Source: Heliocidaris erythrogramma
Taxonomy: Eukaryota; Echinodermata; Echinoidea; Camarodonta; Echinometridae
NCBI GenBank assembly: GCA_025617745.1
Contig: CM046855.1
Location: 48,401,813 to 48,465,812, forward strand
Reading direction: 5' to 3'
Length of the DNA stretch: 64,000 nucleotides
Positions 46,901 to 58,113 of the stretch are shown here, piece by piece (position 1 is the first letter of the stretch; each line of letters opens with the position of its first letter). The position numbers were made by a program, and so were the translations under genes. Below the pieces are notes generated by a model that was given only the letters and a program-made list of their open reading frames with translations, did not search any database and was not told where the DNA came from.

Positions 46901-47971
46901 TTCATCTGAGTATGTTCTGAGTTCAGTAGCACATGGTGTGAGTGGTATGTGGTTGAATTGTGCCCGATACAATTCAATGCTCATGATCGAACGGTCCGCT
47001 GCTGTATCAATCTGCATCAAGACCGGCTTGTCATTTAGATGAACCGAGGTTTGAAATCTCGACGACTCAGACGTAGCAAAGACAAAGTACATGCCCAATT
47101 CATCTCCTGTGGTAGGGTCATCAGCTTCAAGACCATGCACAGCACCCTTGCGATGTTTCTTGCTCGACATCTGCTGCTTGGGCTGTCGACACACAGAAGC
47201 AATGTGTCCAACTTTGCGACAATTGAAGCATTTCGCAGTCTTGAAGGAGCATGCGTTTGCAGAGTGATTACCTTTACATCTGTAGCAGCTCTGCTCAGTC
47301 TTTGCGGTGGATCTGTTGCTCACTTTCTTTGGCTTGTTAGTGCTCGATCGGGCGGCATGAGCATGATGAACAGCTGCAACAGGATGCAGCTCCCTCGCCT
47401 GGATAGACGCCATCTCCATCGAAAGGGCTGTCTTACATGCATCCTCAAATGTCAGATTTGATGTGCTAAGAAGCCTGGATTGGATACGTTCATCCAGCAG
47501 TCCGCAGACAAAGCGATCTCGGAGTGCTCTATCCAGAAAAGTCCCAAAATTGCAGTGTAGAGACAAGTTTTTAAGAGCAACAATGAATCCAGAAACTGAC
47601 TCACCTTGCTTCTGTTTGCGAGTACCAAACTTGAAACTTTCTGCAATCTCTAAGGGCTTAGGATTGAAGTGCTCCTGCAACTTGGAGATGATAGTCTCAA
47701 ACGAAGCATCCTTCGGTTTGACTGGAGACAGAATGTTTGCGAGAGTACCGTAATGTTCAGGACCGATCTCTGTAAGTAGGATTGCCTTCTTTCTGTTGCA
47801 AACGACAGTATCCACTGTAGAATCACCAGTTTCCACTATGTTGTTGGCGATGAAAAACATTCCCATCCGCTCAACATATGACGTAAAGGGTTCACGGGCC
47901 TTGTCAAACTGCCCTAAACTGCCGATTATGGAAGCCGCCATCTTTCCTTTCCGTGTACACAACTCAGTCAC
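43952..47971 (-). CDS. gag-pol polyprotein of the LTR element
   Basis: One frame of 1,339 codons. In order: a gag-like N-terminal region, two CCHC zinc knuckles (about residues 225-265), an aspartic protease region (about 310-400), reverse transcriptase (about 440-650), RNase H (about 740-860), and an integrase with HHCC finger and catalytic core (about 960-1180). The gene order with integrase last is that of Ty3/gypsy. No envelope gene follows. Confidence 0.93.
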   Translation of the reverse strand: MTELCTRKGKMAASIIGSLGQFDKAREPFTSYVERMGMFFIANNIVETGDSTVDTVVCNRKKAILLTEIGPEHYGTLANILSPVKPKDASFETIISKLQEHFNPKPLEIAESFKFGTRKQKQGESVSGFIVALKNLSLHCNFGTFLDRALRDRFVCGLLDERIQSRLLSTSNLTFEDACKTALSMEMASIQARELHPVAAVHHAHAARSSTNKPKKVSNRSTAKTEQSCYRCKGNHSANACSFKTAKCFNCRKVGHIASVCRQPKQQMSSKKHRKGAVHGLEADDPTTGDELGMYFVFATSESSRFQTSVHLNDKPVLMQIDTAADRSIMSIELYRAQFNHIPLTPCATELRTYSDELLKICGEMRCSVRYKGASMNLPIIVADYTNKPTLMGRDWLGKLKLDWGSVLHTTSSLEGLLHRYSALFEDSYEGIVGEEAHIRVRSDVQPIYCKPRPVPYALRNKVEAEIRKLEENGVLVKTNHSDWATPVVVVPKADGSVRLCGDYKVTINQAVDDEQYPLPTSQDLYAQLAGCKVFSKLDLSHAYAQLNVSRESQQYLTINTHLGLYSYTKLPYGVKSSPKIFQATMDKILQGLPHCLCNQDDVLIATATPEEHQEVLSELLKRLDDHNIRLKRSKCSFMCQEVVYLGLLVNAEGLQPVPEKVKAIVDAPTPSNVTELRSFLGMVQYYARFLPNLASVLSPLHSLLQKDAKWEWKDPQKDAYAKCKELITSSDLLVHYDTNRELHLSCDASSYGVGAVISHVMENGDKKPIAFASRSLTKSERNYSQIEKESLAIVFGVKKFHQFLLGRKFTLVTDHKPLVYMLGPKTGIPGMAASRIQRWAILLSQYDYELMYTSSKDNAVADALSRLPSEESDVGCESSIYTTTVVDEDFPITATEIAAETKKDSVLKQVYENTLNGWSEVVPSSDELKPYYNRRNELSCDQGCIKWGHRVIIPVKLRKRMLTELHAEHSGIVGMKAIARSYVYWPGIDRDLESLASECSVCQNMRSKPAETPVKSWAWSKKPFQRVHVDFCEFSNEHFLILIDSHSKWIEVKFMGTNTTTEKTIDELRSIFACHGLPEEVVSDNGPQFRSELFAYFMKMNGIRHVCVPPYHPQSNGAAERAVRVVKTALKKQVCQGSSKYTIKQRLANFLIKYRSTPHSTTGYTPAELLMKRRLRTRMSLVLPNLLEKVQSKQEKQHRFKNRNERVFSEQDRVRVLSPPHKSKRCKWEMGRVVNRCSVKRYLVEIAGKIRNVHVDHLILAKDYQDDVQSLPDNVYVPHFEHEQPKGDESAKAESGDQTSPVETGPVKVVTNQPQPSVEEVPLRRSSRVHKPVQRLGV

Positions 47972-48201
47972 ACAGTACTACTACAAGATAACTGCACACG
48001 TTACTCACTGCATAGCGTCCATGTACTGTTGTGTTGTGTTGCTCACCACACAAAAAGATCCATGCAACAGGTTCTAAAAGTCCACATTCCGGTGTCATTT
48101 CTGTCCCATAATTTCTAACCTTCAATTTATCTGAATCTCTAAACTTTCCTTCAACAGATGACACTTTCTAACAAATGGCAATCCCATCCTCGTCGCCAAA
48201 T

Positions 48202-48341
48202 TGTAATGTATTTTGACTCGGGAAAAGAACATATCACACACTAAGATGGCTGCTGGTTCACATGAGTGTTTATTACAGCTAGTCTTGTATTCAGCCGTTT
48301 TGGTAGTACATACGTATACATGTAAATGCCCATATACAACA
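48202..48341 (-). repeat. LTR (5' LTR of the minus-strand element)
   Basis: Same 140-bp sequence as 43059-43198. The TTATG duplication follows directly. Confidence 0.95.
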
Positions 48342-48346
48342 TTATG

Positions 48347-49200
48347 TAATCATTCAATGAGACAAATGAAAGTATTCCAAATTATTGTAATACCCACAAA
48401 TCCTGAGGTGGTCTTAAACATTTGCAGAATGAATTAATTCAGATGAATTAATTCAGACTTCACAAGAATGTATACACTATAGACTTCAAGCTTTCATGAT
48501 AATCTCACCTACATGAGAAAATTGACAGTCCATTAGGAGGTTGTAGAAACATGTCTCTTGTCAAAATGTATTCAGATCTGGTTGATCAAATTCCATTAGG
48601 AGAAAATTTCTAGATTAAGTCGGATCTCAATTTTGTTTTATGGAATCACAAGCCAGCTTTTAGGGAGGCTGCAGAAACCATAAGGATTTCTGCCCCCGAT
48701 ATGCGTGTTAATCATGTCTAGGACAAGTATATTTGACATTTTTATTGAGATGAACATTTCTTTTATTTCCACATAATTGTCAGTTGCTCTGATATTATTT
48801 TGTTTAGAGGTACCATAGTAAGATTTATGAAAGTCACCTTGAGGTGGATACATGCAAAGTGGCAACTGAAATCAAAAAAGTTCAATTTATTTTAGGGAAT
48901 CCTCAAACTTTAGTTTATATTTCTTATGTGACATCTACTTCCTGTATGTATGCCATTTTTGTATATTTAAAGCTGCCTTTCAAAGAAATAAAAACCCACA
49001 ATGAAGAATAAACGATTTTTAATGTTGGTTGATATGTATAGATGGAGAAATGAGTAAATTCATTTCAAAGGACCATGAAAAAAGGGATGAAAAAGATTCA
49101 GGGAAGGACATGTTTTGGAAAGAATGAAACACACCAAGTATTGTGAAGATGTGATCTTGAAATGGAAGGATTTTAAACCTGAGATGGTTTCATTTTTGTA
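48347..49200. other. intron 3, no gene seen
   Basis: AT-rich intron with no recognisable element. Confidence 0.55.
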
Positions 49201-49277
49201 TATCATCTGTTGAGAGCCAGAAGGGCCTTATCATTTTACACAGCGTTAACGCCCTTTTGCCTCTCAGCAGACAATAT
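49201..49277. repeat. hairpin family, full copy
   Basis: TATCATCTGTTGAGAGCCAG is inverted by TTTTGCCTCTCAGCAGACAA, with a short spacer. One of the best full copies. Confidence 0.85.
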
Positions 49278-49844
49278 CTATTGCATTCACATACATGTAT
49301 AACTGCACATTCTGAAACGCTTTCTCTCATTATGTGTCATAAAACAGCAGAATGGACTGAAAACAAATTTATTGCAGAGGACTGGATATGAGGCAGTGTT
49401 TGTAATATTGTATCTAAGATAATTAAGGCGATTTAGATATTGTAACCCATAATAGGTTGATGGATGTATATGGCATGAGCAAGGCTCCAAGAGATATGAA
49501 TTAATAATATTCTTTTTAGGCTATTGTCTATGATGCACTCCCAGTTGCGTGAAGGCACACATTGGTGGTGTAACGCTAATGACTCAGCCTTATGGCTTCG
49601 CTGAGTAAGAATGATACAGCATCCCAGTTTTCCAATACAACCAAACTGTATATAGGCCTTTATGTATGTGTAGAAGATGAATTAATGGAAATAAGATATT
49701 TTACAAATTTTGTATCTATTTCTATGACCACAGGAATATTGAAGATTGATTATCATTCTGACTATTTGGTCACCCGTGTTTCTTTGAGAGAAATGAAAAT
49801 TGGAGTCAGTAGGGATGATGTGAGTGGAGGAGTTTTCTGGGCAC

Positions 49845-49960
49845 CCCCCCCCAAAAAACCCACAACAAAACAACAACAACAACAACAAAAACAAACAAAA
49901 AACAAACAAACAACAACTGCAAACAAACAAACAAACAAAAACCAGACAAAACACAAACAT
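49845..49960 (+). repeat. C-run and (CAA)n/(CAAA)n tract
   Basis: Simple sequence. The open frames on both strands here are artefacts of it. Confidence 0.9.
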
Positions 49961-50639
49961 ACTCAATATCTTTTTTGTTTGAGTTAGAATTATCAAATGT
50001 AGTTTAAAATGACTATTTGTTTCCATCATTTTACATCTGTGAGGAATTCTCTTGATCTTTTCCCTGTGCATTCAGTTTATGCTTCATCTTTGTTAGATGT
50101 AAACTTAGTAGTCAACAAAATGGATTATATAGCAAATTCAAGACAATGTTGTTACCTTGGAATTTATCACTTTCAAGGTTTGCCGATATATTGTAAGAAT
50201 ACATAACACAAGTATTAAACTGTGCAACTCTATATATCTGGTTTTAAGTTGGCAGAAGATGGTAGATTTTATTATCCACGACTTTCAAATGTGTTTTGAG
50301 GCAGACTTTGCAACAAAAGAGAGTAAGACCCCACAAAGATTCTAAACATGCAGACAATCTTTTCCATGCACGTACTGGCACCACTGTCTCTGTCTAGAAG
50401 ATCTAAACAGGATGCAGTATAACAATGTCACATATCGTATTCATAAATGGATCCAGGTTGATCATTGGAGTTCAGAACCCCCCCCCCTTTTTTTTGCTTG
50501 TATGAAAAATCTGAGAACGCTTATTATTTATTGCCTGTAATTTTGTTTTGAATTGTGATCTCCCCTACCCCCTTTTTACAGAAACCTAGATCTGCCCATG
50601 TTTCTAATGCCAACGTGATCACTACGCATGAACATTTTA

Positions 50640-50960
50640 TTAAAGAAGGGGGGACCTTGCGATGGATATAAGGTTGAAATTCCTAGGTGTTTGTGTCATG
50701 TTGTCCTGACTTGCGTAACGATCTGTTCGGAATTGCTAACATTCTGTCCGCCACGGCCGTCTATCTTTACAATCGGAGATTCCAAGAGTGTGAATTATTA
50801 ACGACATGCACTTCCCTCGCTGGTGCTGTTGGGGTTCTTTGGTAAATGTGTGGAATCAATGTCTCCCAAGGTCTAATTCACACCACAATCTGTGGCATGC
50901 CTGGTTAATTATGCAGGAGCCTGCACATGATACACTTTATATGTTCCATCAATGTGTTTC
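50640..50960. other. denser non-repetitive intronic block
   Basis: Balanced composition with CpG (GTCCGCCACGGCCGTC) and a TTAATTATGCA homeodomain/POU-like site near 50906, set in AT-rich intron. A candidate regulatory element on composition alone. Confidence 0.25.
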
Positions 50961-51002
50961 ATTAATGCAAGCATATCAAGTCTGAAGACATCTACCTACA
51001 CA

Positions 51003-51045
51003 TTGTGAGCTGAGAGCCAGAATGGAATTAATGCTCTAAACAGGT
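51003..51045. repeat. hairpin family, left half
   Basis: TTGTGAGCTGAGAGCCAGAA followed by TGGAATTAATGC. Right arm missing. Confidence 0.6.
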
Positions 51046-51479
51046 TATCAACAGAGAATCTAGTGAGAATAAACATACACTGCATATGAAGAGCTTGTTT
51101 CTAATCTAAATTTCCAAAAGGTGGTAAATACACTTTTGGCTCATATGATAGTTTTGAGGTAGCCTAAATATACACCCATGTCTTTCATGGGTATTTTAAT
51201 TAAATACACTTTTCACATTTTTATTCTTTTTATTGTTGTTGTTGTTGTTGAAAAGTTGAAATATGCACAATGGAAGTTGCAATTTTGTCTTTGTATTCCA
51301 TGTGGTGCTAGATCACTATTTCATTTTAATCCAAAAGGCATTAACTCATTTTCTTTAATGATTGTGATGTTGTTGACTTTGTATTTTTGGAAGGGATTTG
51401 GAAAATAAACAGAATAATTCAATGTGCATGTAAAAATGAAATCTAATGGAAAAAAATTCAAGTAAATCTTACCACCAAT

Positions 51480-51800
51480 GATAAAAGGTCTAAACTACAA
51501 CATTTGTACGTAAGATATGCCTCTTGTTGAGAAAAGGGGGATACATTATAATACCAAGCCAGCGTATTGCGTAAATATCTCAAGGCTAGATACCATAGTT
51601 GCAGGAATGACTCGGTACCGGGAGGGTACAGCTGCGTTAGATGGACACCGTCTGTGAAAACAAAAGCCCGATCATCGGGGCACCCATGATTGTTCCCATT
51701 ATGCCATGCAAAATGATGGGGGATCAATTAGCGAGGAGACTGTGAGTCATGGCCCCAATGCCTTGATGAGATGGGAAGCTTAATGGAGAATACATCCCGC
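51480..51800. other. denser non-repetitive intronic block with AP-1-like site
   Basis: Balanced composition, no repeats, with a TGAGTCA match at 51743-51749 and CAATTAGCG near 51725. A candidate regulatory element, not proven. Confidence 0.25.
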
Positions 51801-52383
51801 TATTTGCCAGGAATGAGTAATTTTGCATGTATAAGAATGTATAAGCTGTACTATGGGTATCCATAGCAGTATCATATACAGAGTACGGACTGTGCTTAAT
51901 TCGGAGAAATTATATTATGCTTACAAGTATGAACTGTTGTCATTCTATTTGTATAACAATGGTGATGATAGAATCTTCTTGCGTAGTGCTCATTTCTATC
52001 ATACTGTGATGCTTATTGATATTCTGATATTATTTCCAATTGTCATACTATTGAACTCATTTTGGAACTTAAAATTTGCCACAAAAATAACCCAAAAGAA
52101 ATGAAAGAATGAAAATTTTCTCCAGTGAAATAAATTTGTAGACAGATCACAGCTTTTTTGGTCTTTCATGGCGATAATACACTTAATAATTAGAGAAAAG
52201 CAAAAGAAATACATACATTTGTACATCTAACACATTAACCAATGAACATGTATGCATCAGAAAATGACTCTAAAAAAGATGTGAAGGATTTGCACTGAAT
52301 CTTTTAGTATTTTCATGGAAATGCAAAACAGCTTTGAGTGCTTATAAATTACTAAAACCTTGACCTTCTCAGATTCACACTGT

Positions 52384-52593
52384 ACTCTCTCTCTCTCTTT
52401 CTCGCTTTCTTTCTATTTTTCTTTCTCTTTCTCTTTTTCTTTCTCTCTCTCTCTCTTTATTTCTCTCTCACTCTCTCTCTCCATCTTTTTATTTCTTTCT
52501 TTCTCTCCTCTCTCTTTGCCTGCCTGTGTGTCTTCCTGGCACGCATATTCCTTGTCTGTGTCCATCTTTGGCTGTCTGTCTGTCCCTCTGTCC

Positions 52594-52624
<31 letters not shown>

Positions 52625-52640
52625 ACTCACCCTCTTTCTC
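52384..52640 (+). repeat. CT-rich microsatellite
   Basis: Long (CT)n with TTTC and CTGT interruptions. All frames through it are low-complexity artefacts. Confidence 0.95.
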
Positions 52641-52935
52641 TTCTTCTGATACTTCACCTCTGCTCTTTGCCCTCTGTCACTAGTCCCCTATCTACACCGC
52701 AACCAATTATACTCCATCCAAATATTATTTATTCACCTTTCTGGTTGGCGATTCTCAGTCCTGGTCGTAAACAGAGTCCTGTCTAGCTGGTCCTATAACC
52801 AGTCCAACTCATCTCATTAACGCCCCTGTTAGGATTCCAGCCATGTCTCTGGCATCCCAAGTATATCCACAAGGGATTAGTGTAACGGTAGGTCTATCAT
52901 CGGACCTTCATCCCCTTGTGGGCCCGTTCACAACA

Positions 52936-53079
52936 CCAGGGGAGCGTTTCATCAAGCGTTTTGTCAGTGATTTTTACTGACAAATTTGCTCTCTGCCAAT
53001 CAGATGCAAGGATTTCAGTAGCTTATAACAGTTGTCGGTAAAAATCACTGACAAAATGCTTGATGAAACGCTCCCCTGG
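52936..53079. mobile_element. 144-bp MITE with perfect 20-bp terminal inverted repeats
   Basis: CCAGGGGAGCGTTTCATCAA at the left is exactly inverted at the right end. The inversion continues imperfectly with GTGATTTTTACTGACAA. The core CCAATCAGATGCAAGGATTT is shared with the copy at 24449. The perfect ends suggest it is fairly young. Confidence 0.85.
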
Positions 53080-53479
53080 ATGAACCATGGAAGGAGCTGG
53101 CCACCGCTCGTGCCAACAAGGCCCGATGTTGCAAGATGCTTCAACACTGCAGTCAATAGTGTGAGGCATAGTAGCGCTCACTTTTAGTTTTGCTCTGTCA
53201 CATGGCATACTGATGCTTTTTGCTTGGTATATATGCAGAATCATTAAAGAGCTTTAATATATTTTAAGCAACCAAAGGCAAACTGACACAAGTTATGCAT
53301 CAGAACTGACTCAAACTGCTTTCACATTACAAGAGGTAGTGTGGCATAAAAACGAATATCATGTCATCTAGGAGATCTGAATTGGGTTATGATGCATCTC
53401 ATGGTCAGGTGAGGGTAAATAATACATCAGCCATGAATGCCTAAGATATGTGAGGAGATATAATTCATGTGTGAAAGTC

Positions 53480-53503
53480 TCTAGTTGGGGGGGGGGGGGG
53501 GGG
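53480..53503 (+). repeat. poly-G tract
   Basis: About 17 consecutive G. Part of the recurring G-run pattern. Confidence 0.9.
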
Positions 53504-53847
53504 TGTGTCCTCATCTTGTCTGTATCGGTGATCCCCAAAGTAGCTGTGCTAATCACGTAATTTGAAGTAAACTATGATGAAAGAACTTGGCTTGAACATT
53601 ACATAGAATTTGGTGTAACGTGCTGTGACGTGCAATGACGTCAGTTCGATGACATCACATTTGAGTGGCTCATAAAGTTTATTTTAGTTCTATAGAGAAC
53701 GATTACAAAAGCTTTAGCATGCAGCTATGTACAGGAAATGGTATATGTTTTAAAATCACTGGTCTTCAGGTGTATTTTCACATTTATTTAATCTTTATGG
53801 CCATGATATTTTCCATGGGTATGTATGTGTGGGCGTGTTTAGCAGTA

Positions 53848-54033
53848 TGTCCGAGGACATTTTCGGACAGAGAACAAAAAAAAATCATGACAACAATGGT
53901 CCTCGGAAGCCGGACAATAGTCCTCGGAAGCCGGACAATAGTCCTCGAACGTCGAACAATGAATTTGTGCTTTATTCCGTCGACTGTCCGAGGACGGAGG
54001 AACAATAGAGGAACAATACTTGTCCTCGGAAAT
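53848..54033. mobile_element. GTCCGAGGAC element with 21-bp tandem repeats
   Basis: TCCGAGGACATTTTCGGACA on the left is partly inverted by ACTGTCCGAGGAC and TTGTCCTCGG on the right. Inside are two and a half copies of GTCCTCGGAAGCCGGACAAT. Probably a small DNA element built from one motif. Confidence 0.55.
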
Positions 54034-56172
54034 AAAGCAATACAAGACTGTGTGTGTATGTGTGTGTGAGTGTGTGTGTGTGAGAGAGAGAGAGACACTT
54101 GAGTCAATTATGGCTTTAAAGAGAAGTGGAATTTTGGGAAAGGTGAACAATATTTTTTTGAGCTTATTCTTTTTATATCGGTTTTGAAGAACATCATGGT
54201 AGAAATGTCCCCTGAAAAGCATTGTTCTTCAAATGACCTCATGCATATTCAAAATATGACGAGAATTTCTGATGATTTTGATGATTCCAAAACCTCACAG
54301 TATACACCAATTCTTAGGTAGAAGAGCAGCCTTTCCCAACTGCTTTGAGACAGTTTCTTTCAGAATGTAATCACATGACCAGAACTCAACTTTCCCTTTA
54401 ACCATGTGATGACATCATATCAGTTAAAGGTTAACTTTGTTAAACCCAATTTACGCTGAGTTATATGCTCCAAACGACAAAATACCATGATATTTGCCAT
54501 ATTCATTTTGTAGAAAATGTAATTATAATATGAAATATCTTATATTTATACAGCGCATTGCATTATATATACAATAGCTGGGTAATAAGTGTAGAAAGAG
54601 GAAAATTGTTAAGACTGTGAGTAGGGTGAGTGGTGGTTTCAATAAAATTGTTTTTTGTTAGTTTGTTTACCACTGATATACTTTATTATAAACAATTAAC
54701 TCACCAGAAGATTTAGCTTTATTGTTTCTATGTCATTTCACACAATACTTCATAATGGCTGCATGTGCATGAGCAATGATAAGAAGATTGCTAAGCATAA
54801 TCAAATTTCACACGTTCTAGCGCAGGTCACTACCGAAATCGCATGAAGGATTATACACAACTAATTGTTACCAGTACACGGTTCCAGCTCATCTGTGCAC
54901 CGATGCGTCCATACTGAATTTGAACGTGATTGGAAGTGACAGATCGTGACACTGTTAGAATAGGGGTGCCTTGTACTGGGCTGGCCACTGGGGTGATGAG
55001 GAACGATAATTCGATTATCACGCCTGATCAGGGCGCAAGCCGTGGGCTCTCGACAGACACGGAATGGACAATGCAGGTGCATGTGGAAGAATGCAGTGGG
55101 TTTACGAAGTGAACAGAAAGATAGAATGCCATTGGGATGCCATCCTATTCATCCAATGGCTAATAGAATTTATTTCATAACAACATTTCATTACACATAC
55201 AGTGCACATTACGTTCAAGCACAAAGTATCATACATGGTCTCCCTATAACCAACCATCTATGAAGCTAATCAGTAATAAAATAACTTCTAATGAACATAT
55301 AAAGAATAGCATTTCCTACCATCCACTGTGAGCCTGAAGAGTGCATAGATATTGACTATTTCACATGGAGTTCTTTTCCACAAATAAATGTTTCCATTAT
55401 AATTTTTATTTCTCAGGCCCCATGGAAAATCCACAGCCAGCGAGTATTGGCATTACACTAATGAGTAATATTAGGTGTTTAGGATTATGCCTCTAGTTTA
55501 GTATTAAAATTTTTGAAAACAGTTTTTAGAAATATTACAAAGAACTTGGCAGCCAATAAATACCACTGTTTTCTTCCAACTGGATATATTTCTAGTCAGT
55601 TTATCTACCAGAAACAAGACAGAGAGAGAGAGAGAGGGAGCCTTGTCAAATGGAGCTGGGATTTGAACCCACATCGTTGTAATTTCCACACCGCGAAATA
55701 TTCCACGTTTACAGTACCTTCTGGTCGTGTCAATGCTACAGTACATGGCCGTAATCTTACAGCGCAGACTCTCTTTTACGACTGACCAGGGTTTGTGCCT
55801 GCAAACTAGTTACAGTCACCGATTCATGACAAAAAGTGGGGGGATAATAAAATCTCCTCATCCTTCTTGTGCACCAAAGTGTGCTGAGCCATGACAGTGG
55901 GTTGTAGGTTTAAACCATGGTGAGTCTTGTGCATGTGTAAAACCAAATCCTTGGTAAAACAGAGACCATAGATTTGATACGGTCTGTGAACTGAATGATC
56001 ATCTTCATTGTAAAGCAGGCAATTGGTTAAATGAGCAACAGTAACATACACAGTCAAGAAACTTGAAAGGGCATTAACAGATAATACTTCAACATAAAAT
56101 TAACCCATAGACTATACAGGAACCGGATGGCTCCTGTATTACGCCTATGAGAGTTAAATAATTCAGTAGTCA
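54034..56172. other. intron 3, mixed; SINE-like fragment at about 55640-55690
   Basis: A (GT)n(GA)n tract lies at 54048-54094. The 54830-55150 block is balanced and non-repetitive. Near 55655 the minus strand has GTGGGTTCAAATCCCAGCTC, a B-box-like match, next to a CGCGGTGTGGAAATT motif of the TACTGTAAA MITE type. Neither can be bounded firmly. Confidence 0.35.
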
Positions 56173-56210
56173 ATGGGTTAATGCCCTACTGGCTCGCAAC
56201 AGACAGTATC
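56173..56210. repeat. hairpin family, right half
   Basis: ATGGGTTAATGCCCTACTGG and CTCGCAACAGACAGTATC match the right arm. A separate small hairpin (TTAACCCATAGACTA with TAGTCAATGGGTTAA) overlaps it from the left, from about 56100. Confidence 0.6.
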
Positions 56211-56670
56211 TTTATATGGTATGGGAATATTCACATGCAAAGAACAAATAAACAAAAAACATTTTTGCGATGTGTTGAAATATCTTGAAAACAAAATGAA
56301 ACAAAAATTTCAGGAAAGGCTTATAACCATATTTGCAGTATACCCAAGGAGTTATCACAGAACTCCTTGGTATACCACTTGACACTGTCTTTTAGACTCA
56401 TAATCATTTCAGAAATTTTGTAGTGATACTGACTGGTATTTTCAGGTTAACTTCTAGCCACCAAATGTAAAAGTGACTCTTTCAGTCTTTCTGTGATGAA
56501 TGAAATGCACTGATAAAGTCTGAAAGTAACATTTACTTGTCATCAGGTGTTATGTTCTTGAAGTGGCAATTTAGAGTGATAGGACAATTTACAAAATATA
56601 ACAAGGTAGAACCTGGGTGTCTTTTAACTTGGAGCCTTTTAACTTGGAGCTAAACACAAAGCAAGTACAC

Positions 56671-56760
56671 AATATCTTCAGCACAGAGCCAGAAGGATGT
56701 TAACTCCTACATCATTTAACACAAGTTAGCACCCTTCTGGCTCTCAACAGTGCAATATAT
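56671..56760. repeat. hairpin family, full copy
   Basis: CACAGAGCCAGAAGGATGTT is inverted by GTTAGCACCCTTCTGGCTCT, with AATAT-type outer ends. Confidence 0.8.
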
Positions 56761-58029
56761 AAGTGTTTGAACCAAAGGTACATACTGGTGGTATAAACAT
56801 CTTGAACGTATTAGTGACGGATTGTGAAGTTGTTTACAAATGTTCAAGTCTCTCATTGGTATGTCTTTCATCAGAACACTCCTACCATTACCAGTTAGCC
56901 GTTTAAGCTGTCTGCTAGGAATGAATCCTGTCCGCACATCATCGATTTCCTTCCCTGTCAACCTCTCCCGTTATTCTAGTTCTCTCATATCGATGGGTAC
57001 AGCCCGATTTAAGCATGCCTGCTGTGTGATTGGCATATATTTACCAAGTTCAGTTTCTATTTTTATGATTCTAATAGCTCTTTTGAAAGAGATCGGTCGT
57101 ATGTTTGTTTTTCAAAAGTTTTTCTGTTTGTTTTTATATCTTCACAATGTGTGTGAAGGTAGGGATGGGGGTCAAATATTGGTACATTAATGGTGTTGTC
57201 GATGATTGGAGCATTTATTTTGTAAGATATGATTTAATTAGCCTACAATTTGATTCCAATTAAAAATCAGTTTGTAATGCTTGTCTAAAAAGTGTCATAT
57301 TTACAAGTTTAACAAATACTTCACTTATATCAATAATCAAGTGAAAAAATCTCTTTATAGTTTATGAAATTGTCATAATATGATCTTTGATATGAATAAC
57401 AAACTGATGGATTGAGGAGAACTGATGAAATAATGTAAAAGAAAAATTTTAAGTTGGGCAAAGAACCCTAACTGTATGAAAATTCCAGAAGGAAAATGAA
57501 TGTAACATCACCATGACCAAAATATTCCCGCCCTTTCCCCTTTAACTTCTTCTCTTACCCATCAAATGAAAAATGACTTTCAAATAATTATAATGTAGCA
57601 TGAGTTCAAAGAGATTAAATATCCAGACAATTAATATAATTTCACAGACATTTAATGCCAAGTTACCTTATAATTATATCAATCATTGCACTGGTTTTTG
57701 TGATTTATTTGAGCTTCAGTGGCAGAGGCCAAAAAGTATAACCTTTAGTGGAGTTCCAATTTCGTTTTATATTAGCATGCTGTTCCCATGCATGTTGTGT
57801 ACTTCAATTTTCATAAGGTGGTTACATTATGCTCTGTGTATTCGGCTACTGATATTACTTTCAGTGGAAGGAGCATCATAATAGTTCTGTAATACTAATT
57901 CCGCTAATACCCATTCCAGTACTACAATAGGCAAAAAAAAAGAAAGAGCTTGCCTTTTGTAATGAGATTTAAAAAGAGTTCAGGAATTAGTTGGTTAAAA
58001 ATCATCATTATTGATCCTATCCCATGCTT
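56761..58029. other. intron 3, no gene seen
   Basis: Unique intron. The 56830-57060 part is less AT-rich but has no recognised feature. Confidence 0.45.
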
Positions 58030-58113
58030 ATATCATCTGCTAAGAGCCAGAAGGGTGTTAGCTGTGTGTAAAGGGATATGGTAATGCCCTTTTGGCCTTC
58101 AGCAGACAATGAT
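58030..58113. repeat. hairpin family, full copy beside the exon 4 acceptor duplication
   Basis: TATCATCTGCTAAGAGCCAG is inverted by TTTTGGCCTTCAGCAGACAA. It abuts the left edge of the duplicated splice-acceptor region. Confidence 0.85.

Larger units (their letters stand above)
43059..48341 (-). mobile_element. Ty3/gypsy LTR retrotransposon, Mag/SURL-like, looks whole
   Basis: A 5.28-kb element on the minus strand within intron 3, flanked by the 5-bp duplication TTATG (43054-43058 and 48342-48346). It has two 140-bp LTRs that appear identical, a primer-binding region (TGGCGACGAGGATGGGAT) next to the 5' LTR at about 48199, a purine tract (AAAAGGGGGAAGTAG) next to the 3' LTR, and one long gag-pol frame. 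It looks whole. Identical LTRs mean a very recent insertion. The Mag-type assignment rests on the remembered style of gag and pol. Confidence 0.93.

Noticed and set aside
52360-52683. Long frames through CT-rich DNA
   Set aside because: Pure low-complexity Ser/Leu or Arg/Glu repeats from a microsatellite.
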